A stretch of 64,000 nucleotides of DNA from an uncultured Hyphomonas sp. (GCF_963675305.1 NZ_OY776147.1:372001-436000), one strand, 5' to 3'; positions 1 to 7,916 are shown, numbered from the stretch's first letter. A program made the numbers and translations. The notes: generated by a model from the sequence alone, not told the origin.

Positions 1-87
1 GCATGGGTGCCTCCGTCAAACCTGTCAGACTACCCGGCCCCTCCGGCGGATATTCCGCTGTTCGAGGTTCTTCGGGGGGAGAAGTGA
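1..87 (+). CDS. C-terminal end of an unidentified upstream gene (partial)
   Basis: An open frame runs from the window edge to a TGA at 85-87 and encodes about 28 residues rich in proline, ending in a charged VLRGEK. The stop lies 10 bases before the next start and the pilin ribosome-binding site follows directly, as expected at an operon junction. Too little is present to name a family. It may also be chance non-coding sequence. Confidence 0.35.
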   Translation, partial: AWVPPSNLSDYPAPPADIPLFEVLRGEK

Positions 88-97
88 CGGAGGGACC

Positions 98-274
98 ATG
101 AGAGCCGCACGCGAAGAGTTCATCCAATTCCTCTCAAAAGAGGATGGGGCAACGGCCGTCGAGTACGCGCTGATTGCAGGCATCATCTGTCTTGCCATTG
201 TTGGTGGCCTGGCAGCTGTCGGAACATCCACCGGAAGCTCGCTCAACAAGGCGGCTGACGGCTTCGGTCTCTGA
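98..274 (+). CDS. Flp/Fap-type pilin subunit
   Basis: This 58-residue protein looks like a Flp-type type IVb prepilin of the Tad system, exported and polymerised into a thin adhesive pilus. It has a short charged leader, then a Gly followed by ATAVEYALIAG, which matches the Flp pilin processing site with its Glu-Tyr pair. A roughly 20-residue hydrophobic segment and a small polar tail ending GFGL come next. A GGAGGG ribosome-binding site stands just upstream of the ATG. No other tad genes are visible, so it is either the end of a cluster outside the window or an orphan pilin. It ends 7 bases before the convergent methyltransferase gene. Confidence 0.85.
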   Translation: MRAAREEFIQFLSKEDGATAVEYALIAGIICLAIVGGLAAVGTSTGSSLNKAADGFGL

Positions 275-281
275 TTTTCTT

Positions 282-1187
282 TTATTCGCTGCGTTTGCCC
301 TGACGGCGCACGGCGTCGGCGAGGCTGGCCCGGGCTGACCCGGGGCGCAGAGGCTGTGGCTGGCCAGGCGCCGGTGCCCAGCCCGATACGTGGACAATTT
401 CGAAACTCGCCCGGACGCGCCCGTCCGGATCGGCATGGCGTTCCCGGTACAGGCTAAGCGCGCGGTCCAGCACGGCGCGCGGCAGCGGCCGGATCATGCC
501 CGGCGCCAGCGCATTCTGTTCCCCCATGCCTTTCAGGTCTGCCAGCAGGCGCGCCGGGTCGCGGTAACGTACGACCACCGTGTCCCGGTCGGCGACGGGC
601 AGGGCGAACCCGGCCCGTTGCATCAGGTCGGCCATGTCCTTCAGGCCCGGTAGGGGCGAAAGACGCGGGGAAACGCCGCCGCGAAGTTCGGTTTCCGCTT
701 CCATGAGACAGTCGCGCAGTTCGGCGAGCGTGCCGGCTCCGAACAGGGCGCCGAGAAACAGGCCGTCCGGTTTCAGGCCCTGACGCAGCCGCACCAGCGT
801 GCCGGGCAGGTCGTTCACCCAGTGAAGCGAGAGCGCCGAGACGACGAGGTCATAACGGTCTTCCGGAAGGGCTGGCGTTTCCTCATCCAGAACACCTGCC
901 TCAGTGCCCGCAGCCTGCGCAGCCGCAACCATCGCTGGTGACAGGTCCCCGGCATCGATATCCTTCACGCGGCCGGTCTCTTTCAGGATGCGGGCGAGGC
1001 GCCCGTCATGGCAGCCGAGGTCCAGTGCGCGCTCAAACTGGCGCGGCGTGTCCTGCACGCGGTCTGCGATGTCTCTCGACACACGCTCTTTCAGGAACGC
1101 ATAATCGTCATAGCAGGGGGCCGCCCGGTCGCGGTTGCGCGCAACACGGGCACGGTCGAACAGGCGCGGGGGAGCAGCGGGCGTCAT
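282..1187 (-). CDS. SAM-dependent methyltransferase, BioC/NDUFAF5-like
   Basis: A 301-residue class I SAM-dependent methyltransferase. Motif I, LDLGCHDGR, lies at residues 55-63. An acidic strand end (GDLSPAM) follows near 80, and a motif IV region near 112-125 reads DLVVSALSLHWVND. The Ser-Leu-His-Trp signature is typical of the BioC and NDUFAF5 branch, which acts in biotin precursor synthesis or complex I assembly respectively. There are no biotin genes here, so the NDUFAF5-like role is equally plausible. The start was placed at the ATG whose complement occupies 1185-1187, because a longer frame would run through comF. The start codon overlaps that of divergent comF. Confidence 0.8.
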   Translation of the reverse strand: MTPAAPPRLFDRARVARNRDRAAPCYDDYAFLKERVSRDIADRVQDTPRQFERALDLGCHDGRLARILKETGRVKDIDAGDLSPAMVAAAQAAGTEAGVLDEETPALPEDRYDLVVSALSLHWVNDLPGTLVRLRQGLKPDGLFLGALFGAGTLAELRDCLMEAETELRGGVSPRLSPLPGLKDMADLMQRAGFALPVADRDTVVVRYRDPARLLADLKGMGEQNALAPGMIRPLPRAVLDRALSLYRERHADPDGRVRASFEIVHVSGWAPAPGQPQPLRPGSARASLADAVRRQGKRSE

Positions 1188-1956
1188 GGCACGCGATATG
1201 GAGCAGCGGCACAGCCGTTCAAAGGCCTTTCTGCGGAATGCCGCGGATTTCCTGTGGCCGCCGCGGTCGCTGGTCAGCCGGGAACGCGGGCTCGGCAAGG
1301 GGCCGCTGGCGCCGCATGAGTTCAGCCAGATCCACTTCCTGAGCGGCGCGGTCTGCAACCGGTGCGGTGCGCCGCTGGGCCCGGAACTGGACGAAGGCGC
1401 GACCTGCGCGGTCTGCATCGCCCGTCCGCCGCGCTGGGACCGGGCCCGGGCGGCCTTCGTGTACGATCCGGCATCCCGGCGCCTGGTGCTGGACCTGAAA
1501 CGCTCCGGCCGGCGCGACGGGCTGGGCACGTTTGCCGGCTGGATGGCGCAGGCCGGGCGGACCCTGCTGGATGAAGCAGACGTGATCGTGCCGGTGCCCC
1601 TGCATTATGGCCGGCTGACGAGCCGCGGGTTCAATCAGTCGGCGTGGCTGGGCGGGGCGCTGTCGCGGCGGACAGGGGTGCCCATGGTCGTGGACGCCCT
1701 GAAACGGACCCGCCGTACGCCGACCCAGGGCGGGCTTTCGGCCCGGGCGCGGCGGCGCAATGTGGCCGGCGCCTTTGCGCTGCGCCCCGGCCGTGACGGG
1801 CATATTCAGGGTAAACGTGTCCTGTTGGTGGATGATGTGCTGACCACGGGCGCGACCCTTGGGGCGTGCACGCGTGCCCTGAGGCGGGCAGGGGCCCGGC
1901 AAGTGGACGTTCTGGTGCTGGCGCGCGTTGTACGGGAAACCGACATCACCATATAA
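1186..1956 (+). CDS. comF: ComF family phosphoribosyltransferase-like protein
   Basis: A 256-residue ComF family protein. Four cysteines at about 57, 60, 74 and 77 (CNRC and CAVC) form the N-terminal zinc-binding module. The C-terminal half is a type I phosphoribosyltransferase fold with the PRPP loop VLLVDDVLTTGAT at about 212-224. ComF proteins are linked to DNA uptake and recombination in naturally competent bacteria, but their biochemical role is unsettled. The ATG at 1186 has a GGGGGAG sequence 11 bases upstream; a second in-frame ATG at 1198 is possible. Glutaredoxin follows after 31 bases. Confidence 0.85.
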   Translation: MARDMEQRHSRSKAFLRNAADFLWPPRSLVSRERGLGKGPLAPHEFSQIHFLSGAVCNRCGAPLGPELDEGATCAVCIARPPRWDRARAAFVYDPASRRLVLDLKRSGRRDGLGTFAGWMAQAGRTLLDEADVIVPVPLHYGRLTSRGFNQSAWLGGALSRRTGVPMVVDALKRTRRTPTQGGLSARARRRNVAGAFALRPGRDGHIQGKRVLLVDDVLTTGATLGACTRALRRAGARQVDVLVLARVVRETDITI

Positions 1957-1987
1957 TTCGTGTAACGGTTCCAAGGAGCTTACCCCC

Positions 1988-2248
1988 ATGGCGAAAGTCA
2001 CGATCTATACACGGGCCTTCTGTCCCTATTGCTCGCGCGCGGTCTCGCTGCTGCGGGAGAAACAGGTCGAGTTCGAAGAAATCGATGCCGGCATGAGCCC
2101 GGACAAGAAAGCGGAGATGATCCAGCGCGCCAATGGCGGCCGGACGTTCCCGCAGATCTTTGTCGGCGAGCACCATATCGGCGGCTGCGACGACATGATG
2201 GCGCTTGAACGGGCCGGCAAGCTGGACCCGATGCTGGCGCAGCCCTGA
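1988..2248 (+). CDS. grxC: Glutaredoxin 3
   Basis: An 86-residue dithiol glutaredoxin that uses glutathione to reduce protein disulfides in the cytoplasm. The active site CPYC is at residues 12-15, the cis-proline loop TFPQIFV follows near 56, and the glutathione-binding GGCDD motif is near 70. Length and motifs fit GrxC. An AAGGAG ribosome-binding site about 10 bases upstream fixes the start at 1988 rather than at earlier in-frame codons. It sits between comF and a DUF1178 gene, a co-directional arrangement. Confidence 0.93.
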   Translation: MAKVTIYTRAFCPYCSRAVSLLREKQVEFEEIDAGMSPDKKAEMIQRANGGRTFPQIFVGEHHIGGCDDMMALERAGKLDPMLAQP

Positions 2249-2266
2249 GGCAGGGAGCGCTGACCG

Positions 2267-2707
2267 GTGATCCGCTACGCCCTCCATTGCAAGGCCTGTG
2301 ACGAGGATTTCGAAGCCTGGTTCGCTTCCTCCTCGGCCTATGAGACTTTGAAGGAAAAGCGCCAGGTGCGCTGCACGGCGTGCAACTCCTCCCGCGTGGA
2401 CAAGCAGATCATGGCCCCGGCCGTGTCTTCGACCGCGAAGAAGGGGGCACCCGCCGACCCGGAAAAGATGTTTGCCGCCTTCGCGGAAAAAGCCCGCCAG
2501 CATGTGGCGGAGAATTTCGACTATGTCGGCAGCGATTTCGCCGAAGAGGCCCGCTCCATGTATTATGGCGAGCAGGACCATCGCCCGATCTGGGGCAAGA
2601 CGACCGAGGAAGAACGCGAGGCGCTGAAGGAAGAGGGCGTGCCTGCCGCGCCGCTGCCGGAGCCGTTCACTCCGCCTATTCCCAAGGCAAAGGGCCAGCT
2701 GAACTGA
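2267..2707 (+). CDS. DUF1178 family protein
   Basis: A 146-residue protein recognised as DUF1178, a family of unknown function common in alpha- and betaproteobacteria. It begins with a likely zinc ribbon: cysteines 8 and 11 (HCKAC) and 36 and 39 (RCTAC). A charged middle and a proline-rich end follow. The GTG start at 2267 comes 18 bases after grxC stops, so the two are probably cotranscribed. The family profile gives no reaction or partner. Confidence 0.85.
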   Translation: MIRYALHCKACDEDFEAWFASSSAYETLKEKRQVRCTACNSSRVDKQIMAPAVSSTAKKGAPADPEKMFAAFAEKARQHVAENFDYVGSDFAEEARSMYYGEQDHRPIWGKTTEEEREALKEEGVPAAPLPEPFTPPIPKAKGQLN

Positions 2708-2747
2708 CAAAGCTGCCATCTGCGGCAAAACGGGCGCCATCATCCGC

Positions 2748-2782
2748 TTGACCCTTCGCCTGCCTTCGATAATACGGCAGGC
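2748..2782 (+). promoter_or_regulatory. Putative sigma-70 type promoter for the CoxIV gene
   Basis: TTGACC at 2748-2753 and TAATAC at 2770-2775 are separated by 16 bases, a reasonable housekeeping promoter layout. A 7-bp inverted repeat, GCCTGCC at 2758-2764 and GGCAGGC at 2776-2782, brackets the -10 element and could be an operator or a weak hairpin. The downstream gene starts at 2811 with a GGGGAGAG ribosome-binding site. Inferred by eye only. Confidence 0.4.
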
Positions 2783-2810
2783 AGCAATGATTTCACGGGG
2801 AGAGCCCTAA

Positions 2811-3113
2811 ATGGCTGCCAGCGAATACCACCACGGCGAAATGGACATCCACGACCAGCAAGCCACCTGGGACGGATTCATCAAGGGAACCACTTGGGGC
2901 AGCCTGATTCTGGCGCTGATGCTCGGACATGCCGTCATGACGATCGCCCTCGGCCTTCACTGGGCGGTTTCCCTTGGACTGATGGCCCTTGTGGGCATCG
3001 GGTCCGGCATTGTGCTGAACCTCGGCGGCCGCTGGTATGCCACGCTGGTGATCCTGCTGCTCACCGGCCTGTTCGTTCAGTTCATGATCTGGCTGTTCGG
3101 CGTCTTTATCTGA
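2811..3113 (+). CDS. aa3-type cytochrome c oxidase subunit IV, C-terminally extended
   Basis: A 100-residue membrane protein. Residues about 8-45 match the bacterial aa3-type subunit IV domain, with the conserved GEMDIHDQQATWDGFIK region leading into the first membrane helix. This small subunit decorates the terminal oxidase in the inner membrane. The family is usually one helix of about 45-60 residues; this one continues with two further hydrophobic stretches (about 49-70 and 75-99), so it is longer than usual. No core oxidase genes lie nearby. Its last 8 bases overlap the end of the convergent DksA-like gene. Confidence 0.75.
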   Translation: MAASEYHHGEMDIHDQQATWDGFIKGTTWGSLILALMLGHAVMTIALGLHWAVSLGLMALVGIGSGIVLNLGGRWYATLVILLLTGLFVQFMIWLFGVFI

Positions 3114-3363
3114 CGTCTTCCTGACCCACATCGCAGGTTTCGCACATCGCCTCGGCCGGGTCGGCCTCGAGGCGGTTCAGCCCGATGCGCCCATCACAGG
3201 TGAGGCAGAAGCCATAGCATCCCTTGTCCATCCGGGAGAGGGCGGCCTCTATCCGGGCAAGTTTGCGGGCATAGGACTGCAGGTTCATGCGCGCCGATGG
3301 CTCGCACTCCTTTGCCGCCAGCCCCAGGCCGGAAGGTGCACGAAGGGAAACATTCGTTTTCAT
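3106..3363 (-). CDS. Short DksA/TraR family zinc-finger protein
   Basis: An 85-residue protein with a C-terminal DksA/TraR C4 zinc finger: CLTC at 53-56 and CETC at 74-77, with IGLNRLEADP between them as in the family. DksA-type proteins bind RNA polymerase through its secondary channel. The long N-terminal coiled-coil hairpin of true DksA is missing, so a DksA-like transcription effect is not assured. The ATG at 3363 follows a TTG; a shorter form from the ATG at 3291 is possible and no clear ribosome-binding site decides it. The gene overlaps the CoxIV gene tail to tail. Confidence 0.75.
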   Translation of the reverse strand: MKTNVSLRAPSGLGLAAKECEPSARMNLQSYARKLARIEAALSRMDKGCYGFCLTCDGRIGLNRLEADPAEAMCETCDVGQEDVR

Positions 3364-3480
3364 CAAAAATCATGCTGCGTCGGCTTTAAGGGGTTGGCAA
3401 GGCGCACCGGGCCAAAGAGTAGGTTGCCATATCGACTCTCGTGAAAAGCGAGCGATTTTCATACGAATTCGGAGACACGG

Positions 3481-4458
3481 ATGGCCCAGTCCCCCCTCGT
3501 CCTGACGAATGTGACCAAGCGGTTTGGCGGCTTCACGGCCGTCCGGGAGCTGTCGCTGGACGTGCCGGAGGGGGGCATCATTGGCTTCCTGGGGCCGAAC
3601 GGGGCCGGCAAATCGACCAGTTTGCGCGTGTCTCTGGGCGTGATCCCGCCGGATGAGGGCGAGGTGCGCCTGTTCGGGGCGGCGCCGAATATCCTGTCGC
3701 TGCGCCAGGTTGGTTTCCTGCCGGAAGAGCGCGGCCTCTACAAGAAGATGACCGCCCGGGAGACGATTGCCTATTTCGCCCGCCTGAAAGGCCTCAGCGC
3801 CGGGGCGGCAAAGGCCCGCGCGGATGAGTTGATGGAATCGACCGGGCTGGGAGAGTTCCGCAATGCCCGCGTGTCCAAACTTTCCAAAGGCATGGCGCAG
3901 AAGGTCCAGATCCTGTCGACCCTGGCCCACAAGCCGGATTTCCTGATCCTCGACGAGCCCTTCTCCGGGCTCGACCCGGTCAACCAGCAGGTTCTGGAGG
4001 ACCTGATCCGCGAAGAACATGCCCGCGGCGCCACGATCCTGTTCTCGACCCATGTCATGGAACATGCCGAACGCCTGTGCGACCGGATCGTGATGATGGC
4101 GCGCGGACGCAAGGTCTTCGACGGCACGCTGCCGGAAGCCTTCGCGACGCTGGACAAGGGCGCGAGCCTGGAAGTCGAGCAGGGCTTTGACCTTGCCGCC
4201 GCGCTTGCCGCGAAAGGCTTCGAGGCCCACCGCACCGCCGACCGGGGCCATGGCGATGCCTGGCGCATCGCGCTGCCGAAGGGCGCCGGTCCTCAGGATG
4301 CGCTGCGGGCCGCGATTGAGGCCGGCGCACCGATTACCGGTTTTGCGCCGGATGAAGCGCGCCTGCGCGATGTGTTCGTGTCGCTGGTCGGTGAGGCAGA
4401 GGCCGCCGCGCTCGATGATCCGCCTGCGGAGAGGGAAGAGGGGGTGCCCGCCCAATGA
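3481..4458 (+). CDS. ABC transporter ATP-binding protein, NatA-like
   Basis: A 325-residue ATPase of an ABC-2 type exporter. Walker A GPNGAGKST is at 38-46, the signature LSKGM near 134, and Walker B LILDEPFSGLDP near 155, followed by the H-loop STHVMEH. The C-terminal 90 residues after the nucleotide-binding domain match the DUF4162-like extension of NatA-type ATPases. It should energise the permease that starts 4 bases before its stop (ATGA overlap). The substrate is unknown; sodium or drug export is a family-level guess. Confidence 0.9.
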   Translation: MAQSPLVLTNVTKRFGGFTAVRELSLDVPEGGIIGFLGPNGAGKSTSLRVSLGVIPPDEGEVRLFGAAPNILSLRQVGFLPEERGLYKKMTARETIAYFARLKGLSAGAAKARADELMESTGLGEFRNARVSKLSKGMAQKVQILSTLAHKPDFLILDEPFSGLDPVNQQVLEDLIREEHARGATILFSTHVMEHAERLCDRIVMMARGRKVFDGTLPEAFATLDKGASLEVEQGFDLAAALAAKGFEAHRTADRGHGDAWRIALPKGAGPQDALRAAIEAGAPITGFAPDEARLRDVFVSLVGEAEAAALDDPPAEREEGVPAQ

Positions 4459-5837
4459 GGAATATCTATCTCATCTTCCGCCGCGACTATCTGGGCTATG
4501 TGAAAGCCTGGGGCTTCTGGCTGAGCCTTGCCGCCGTGCCGGCGCTGATGCTGGTCGGTTCGCTGTTCGCACTGTTTGCGGTACAATCCTCGCCCATCCG
4601 CTACTACACGGTTATCGAACCCGGAAAGGTCTTTGCCGAGGCCATCGATGCCGAATTTGAGCGCAGCGAGGCCGCTGCCATGGCGCAGGAGATCGCCGGG
4701 CAGATGCAATTGCCCGAAGGCGCAGCGCAGAACGGCGCGATGCAGTCGCTCCGGGAGCGGAAATTCATCGAAGTGCCGCCCCCGGCGGAAGATATTGACG
4801 GCCTCAGGCCCTACCTGCTGGGCGAACGGCTTGTGTCCGGCCCGCAGGGAGACAAGCCGCTGTTTGCGGCGCTTATCCTGTCAGCCGATGGCAAGACGCT
4901 CGAATACTGGAGCGACGATGTCAGCATCAATTCCCTGCGCTACGAGGCGCAGGATGCGGCGCGACGCCTTGCGCGCAAACATGCGCTGGAAGCGGCAGGC
5001 CTCGATCCGGACTTCATCCAGAATGCAGATGACGCGGCCGTCGACGTGCCCGCGCGGCGTATCCGCAGCGTGGCAGAGCAGGAATCGGCCGGCGCGGAGG
5101 TCACGCTGGCCGACAAGGCGCCGGTCTTCGTCGCCGGGGCGCTCGCCTATTTCCTCTGGCTGATGGTGTTCTCGATCATCCAGTACCTGTTGATGGGCAC
5201 GATAGAGGAACGCTCCAACAAGATTTTCGACACGCTGCTGACCTCTGTGCGCATGCCGGAATTGCTGGCGGGCAAGCTGCTGGCTGTTTTCGCGGTGACC
5301 TCGACCATGATGCTGGTCTGGGGCCTGTTTGCACTGTCGGGCTCTGCCTTCCTCGCAACGCAGGTGCCGGGAGCAGGGGACATGATCGCCCCCTTCCTGT
5401 CGACGGCTGCCAGCCCCCAGATCCTGCTGCCCGCGCTGGTCAGCTTTGTGCTCGGCTACATCATGTACGGCATGATCTTCATGGCGCTGGGGTCCCTCTG
5501 CGACACGATCCAGGAAGCGCAGACGCTGCTCAGCCCGATGATGATCCTGTTGATGCTGCCCATGTTCGCGATTTTCATCGCGTTTCAGGATCCGGGCTCT
5601 CCCGTGGTGGACTTTGCGACCTGGATCCCGGTGTTCACGCCCTTCCTGCTGATCCTGCGCATGCCGCATGATCCGCCCATGTGGGAAGTTGCCCTTCAGA
5701 TGGGTCTGATGGTGGTGACGACGCTCGCCGTGCTCTGGGTCTCCGTCCGCGTCTACCGTGCCGGGGCCGTCAACGGCGCCAGCATCGGCGACCTCGGCAA
5801 GATGCTGAAGGGCATGTTCCGCAAGAAGGCCGTTTAG
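4455..5837 (+). CDS. ABC-2 type transporter permease, NatB-like
   Basis: A 460-residue inner-membrane protein with one helix near residues 18-40, a large extracytoplasmic domain (about 45-225), and then five or six hydrophobic segments to residue 445. This is the ABC-2/NatB topology. It overlaps the preceding ATPase by the ATGA junction, so the two are translationally coupled and form one exporter. The C-terminus is short and basic (MLKGMFRKKAV). Nothing shows the substrate. Confidence 0.88.
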   Translation: MRNIYLIFRRDYLGYVKAWGFWLSLAAVPALMLVGSLFALFAVQSSPIRYYTVIEPGKVFAEAIDAEFERSEAAAMAQEIAGQMQLPEGAAQNGAMQSLRERKFIEVPPPAEDIDGLRPYLLGERLVSGPQGDKPLFAALILSADGKTLEYWSDDVSINSLRYEAQDAARRLARKHALEAAGLDPDFIQNADDAAVDVPARRIRSVAEQESAGAEVTLADKAPVFVAGALAYFLWLMVFSIIQYLLMGTIEERSNKIFDTLLTSVRMPELLAGKLLAVFAVTSTMMLVWGLFALSGSAFLATQVPGAGDMIAPFLSTAASPQILLPALVSFVLGYIMYGMIFMALGSLCDTIQEAQTLLSPMMILLMLPMFAIFIAFQDPGSPVVDFATWIPVFTPFLLILRMPHDPPMWEVALQMGLMVVTTLAVLWVSVRVYRAGAVNGASIGDLGKMLKGMFRKKAV

Positions 5838-5889
5838 CCTTCGGCCATTCCGCTGGTACGATGTCCCCACAAATTGAAGAGGTGGGGAA

Positions 5890-6219
5890 ATGAGCAAAAC
5901 GATTTTTGAGATGTCCGTCCTCCTGGTGGGGGCGGCTTTCACGATTGCCTTCGGCGTGATTGTGGTCCCGGCCCTGATTGAGAGCGGAGATATTGCCGGC
6001 GCCTTCGCGGCGGGTTTCGTCAATCCGTTTGCTTCGGGCTATTCGCTGGACACGATTCTCTGCGCCGTCATCCTGATGGTCTGGGTGCTTTATGAAAGAA
6101 GCGCGCTGGGCATCCGGCACGGCTGGGTCGCGATCCCGCTTTCCATCATCCCCGGCGTCGCCCCGGCCTTCGCAATCTATCTTGTGATCCGCTCAAGACA
6201 GCTCAGCGCCCGCGCTTAA
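5890..6219 (+). CDS. DUF2834-like small membrane protein
   Basis: A 109-residue protein with three predicted membrane helices (about 6-30, 55-68 and 78-100). The segment from FVNPF through ALGIRHGW to the final helix resembles DUF2834, a family of unknown function. A GAGGTGGGGAA ribosome-binding region precedes the ATG. It lies 52 bases after the ABC permease and ends in a shared bidirectional terminator. Function unknown. Confidence 0.6.
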   Translation: MSKTIFEMSVLLVGAAFTIAFGVIVVPALIESGDIAGAFAAGFVNPFASGYSLDTILCAVILMVWVLYERSALGIRHGWVAIPLSIIPGVAPAFAIYLVIRSRQLSARA

Positions 6220-6222
6220 ACA

Positions 6223-6254
6223 AAAACCCCGCCAGATCGCTCTGACGGGGTTTT
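6223..6254. terminator. Bidirectional intrinsic terminator
   Basis: AAAACCCCG at the left arm and CGGGGTTTT at the right arm form a 14-bp stem (6223-6236 with 6241-6254) with one C-A mismatch and a TCGC loop. It is flanked by A and T runs, so it can act on both strands. It serves the DUF2834 gene from the left and rpsU from the right. Confidence 0.85.
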
Positions 6255-6278
6255 GATTATCTTGCGATAAAGAGCAGC

Positions 6279-6500
6279 CTAGATGATGCCTTCGCGCTGG
6301 GCGCGTTTGCGGGCCAGTTTGCGGGCGCGGCGGACGGCCTCTGCGCGCTGGCGGGCTTTCTTCTCGGACGGCTTCTCGAAATGCTGGCGGGCCTTCATTT
6401 CGCGGAACAGGCCTTCACGCTGCATCTTCTTCTTCAGAGCGCGCAGGGCTTGCTCGACATTGTTATCGCGGACGACGATCTGTACGATGGTACTCTCCAT
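6279..6500 (-). CDS. rpsU: 30S ribosomal protein S21
   Basis: A 73-residue basic protein that matches S21: the N-terminal VQIVVRDNNVEQALRALKKK block, the REMKARQHFEKPSEKKARQR block, and a basic tail. S21 joins the 30S subunit and helps initiation and anti-Shine-Dalgarno contacts. It stands alone, not beside dnaG or rpoD, as is usual in alphaproteobacteria. It ends at the bidirectional terminator at 6223-6254. Confidence 0.96.
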   Translation of the reverse strand: MESTIVQIVVRDNNVEQALRALKKKMQREGLFREMKARQHFEKPSEKKARQRAEAVRRARKLARKRAQREGII

Positions 6501-6616
6501 TGGCTGGGGGCGTCGCCCCGATTGTGACTTTGTGTCGGCCAGACAGGCCGGAAAGCGGGCGCTATATCACGTGAAAAGGGATTTGGCCAAGCCCCCCTTT
6601 GCTATGGAGTTCAGTC

Positions 6617-7264
6617 ATGACTGTCACACCTTCCCGAAAACTTCGCCGCCGCTGGCTGGAAACGCTGCTGCCAGAGGTCGCTTTTGACGGCTGGACGGAG
6701 GCTGCAGCCGCCCGAGCGGCCAGGCAGGCCGGGCTTGATCAGGGTGAACAGGCCCTTGCAGCCCCGCGCGGCGTGATCGACCTGATCGACGGCTTCTTCG
6801 AGGAAGCAGGGGAGGCGGCAAAGGCAGACCTTGCTGCGCAGGATCTCTCGGGCATGCGCGTGCCCGACAAGGTGAAAGCGGGCGTCCTCGCCTGGCTGAA
6901 GGCGCTGGAGCCCCACAGGGAAGCCGTCCGCCGGGCGGTTTCGCGCGGCATGGTCCCGTGGAATGCCGGGCCTGCGCTGCAGCGCGGCTGGGCCGTGGCC
7001 GATTTCATCTGGGACGCCGCAGGCGACACGGCAGAGGATTATAACCGCTATTCCAAGCGGGGGCTGCTCACCGCGGTGCTGCCGCCCATCGTGCTGTACT
7101 GGCTGGACAACCCGTCCGAGGCCGATCTGGACGACTACATCGCCCGCCGTCTTGCCCAGGTGTCGGGCGCGGGCCGCACGGCCGGAAAGATCCTCGGGCC
7201 GCTTCTTGACGCCATCGGGTCAAAAGGGCCCAATAGCGGAAAGGCGCCAGGCGCGCGCAGCTAG
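6617..7264 (+). CDS. COQ9 family protein
   Basis: A 215-residue protein of the COQ9 family, whose eukaryotic member binds lipid and assists the COQ7 hydroxylase in ubiquinone synthesis. The C-terminal domain contains AVADFIWDAAGDTAEDYNRY and KRGLLTAVLPPIVLYWL, typical of the family. The ATG at 6617 is chosen over an upstream TTG because GGAG at 6606-6609 is spaced 7 bases before it. It is single and divergent from rpsU. The role in ubiquinone synthesis here is inferred from the family. Confidence 0.87.
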   Translation: MTVTPSRKLRRRWLETLLPEVAFDGWTEAAAARAARQAGLDQGEQALAAPRGVIDLIDGFFEEAGEAAKADLAAQDLSGMRVPDKVKAGVLAWLKALEPHREAVRRAVSRGMVPWNAGPALQRGWAVADFIWDAAGDTAEDYNRYSKRGLLTAVLPPIVLYWLDNPSEADLDDYIARRLAQVSGAGRTAGKILGPLLDAIGSKGPNSGKAPGARS

Positions 7265-7538
7265 GCGGAGACGGCTTGCAGTCTGTTTTTGAGGAAGTGT
7301 GTCGGACGGAAGTTGATCAAGCGCCCCAGGGGGCTGGGGGGGCTGATGGGTCCGGGGTGCGTGATGGTCACCTCCGTCCGACAAGACAAAGATGGCTGTG
7401 TGCGGGGGCGCAAGCAAGACCGAAAGGTGGCGGGATTGCCCCAATTCCTGCTGTTTCCCCCCGAAATCAGATTAAAAGACGTTTAGGCGAGCTTTCCCGC
7501 CCCCAATTCGCATTACAGGGGAGTAACAAACAAAGAAA
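7265..7538. other. Intergenic region with nested inverted repeats
   Basis: No convincing gene is seen in these 274 bases. A 10-bp inverted repeat, GTCGGACGGA at 7301-7310 and TCCGTCCGAC at 7373-7382, encloses a second pair, GCGCCCC at 7321-7327 and GGGGTGC near 7354-7360. The nested layout could fold as one long RNA hairpin. The segment near 7510 carries a GGGGAGTAACAAAC leader before the DUF2794 gene. Confidence 0.4.
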
Positions 7539-7874
7539 ATGAGCGAATTTCCTTCCCGCCGGGCCCAGAGCGAGCCGCGAATCGCTTTCCACAAAACCGA
7601 GATGCGTCCGATTCTCGACGTCTACGGACGGTTGGTCATGGCAGGCGAGGCGCGCGACTATGCGATCGGCATGCACAAGGACCACGCCATCTTCGCCATC
7701 TTCCGCCGCCACGCCGAAAATCCGACCTGGCGGATCGAGAAACAGCCCCATCTTGCCAACATGCAGGGCCAGTATGTGGTGTACGGACAGGCCGGCCAGG
7801 TTTTGCGCCGGGGGCGGGACCTGCAGCAGGTATTACGGGTTTTCGACCGCAAGCGCTTCACCATCGTGAAGTAA
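7539..7874 (+). CDS. DUF2794 family protein
   Basis: A 111-residue protein that fits DUF2794, a conserved alphaproteobacterial family of unknown function. The family core is visible: a start like IAFHKTEMRPILDVYGRLV, then GEARDYAIGMHKDHAIFAIF, QGQYVV and RGRDLQQVLRVFDRK. No catalytic residues are known. It precedes the LexA-controlled gene but is separated from it by an operator region, so it is probably a separate transcription unit. Confidence 0.85.
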   Translation: MSEFPSRRAQSEPRIAFHKTEMRPILDVYGRLVMAGEARDYAIGMHKDHAIFAIFRRHAENPTWRIEKQPHLANMQGQYVVYGQAGQVLRRGRDLQQVLRVFDRKRFTIVK

Positions 7875-7916
7875 TTCCACAGGCGCGGCGTTAACCCTTT
7901 GTTTACTAAAAACTTC

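Noticed and set aside
7289..7486. Small open frame in the COQ9-DUF2794 gap
   Set aside because: No ribosome-binding site, no recognisable domain, and it covers the hairpin region; chance reading frame.
7891..7905. TTAA-N7-TTTA, close to the CtrA site TTAA-N7-TTAA
   Set aside because: One mismatch in the second half-site and no support other than position; too weak for a feature.
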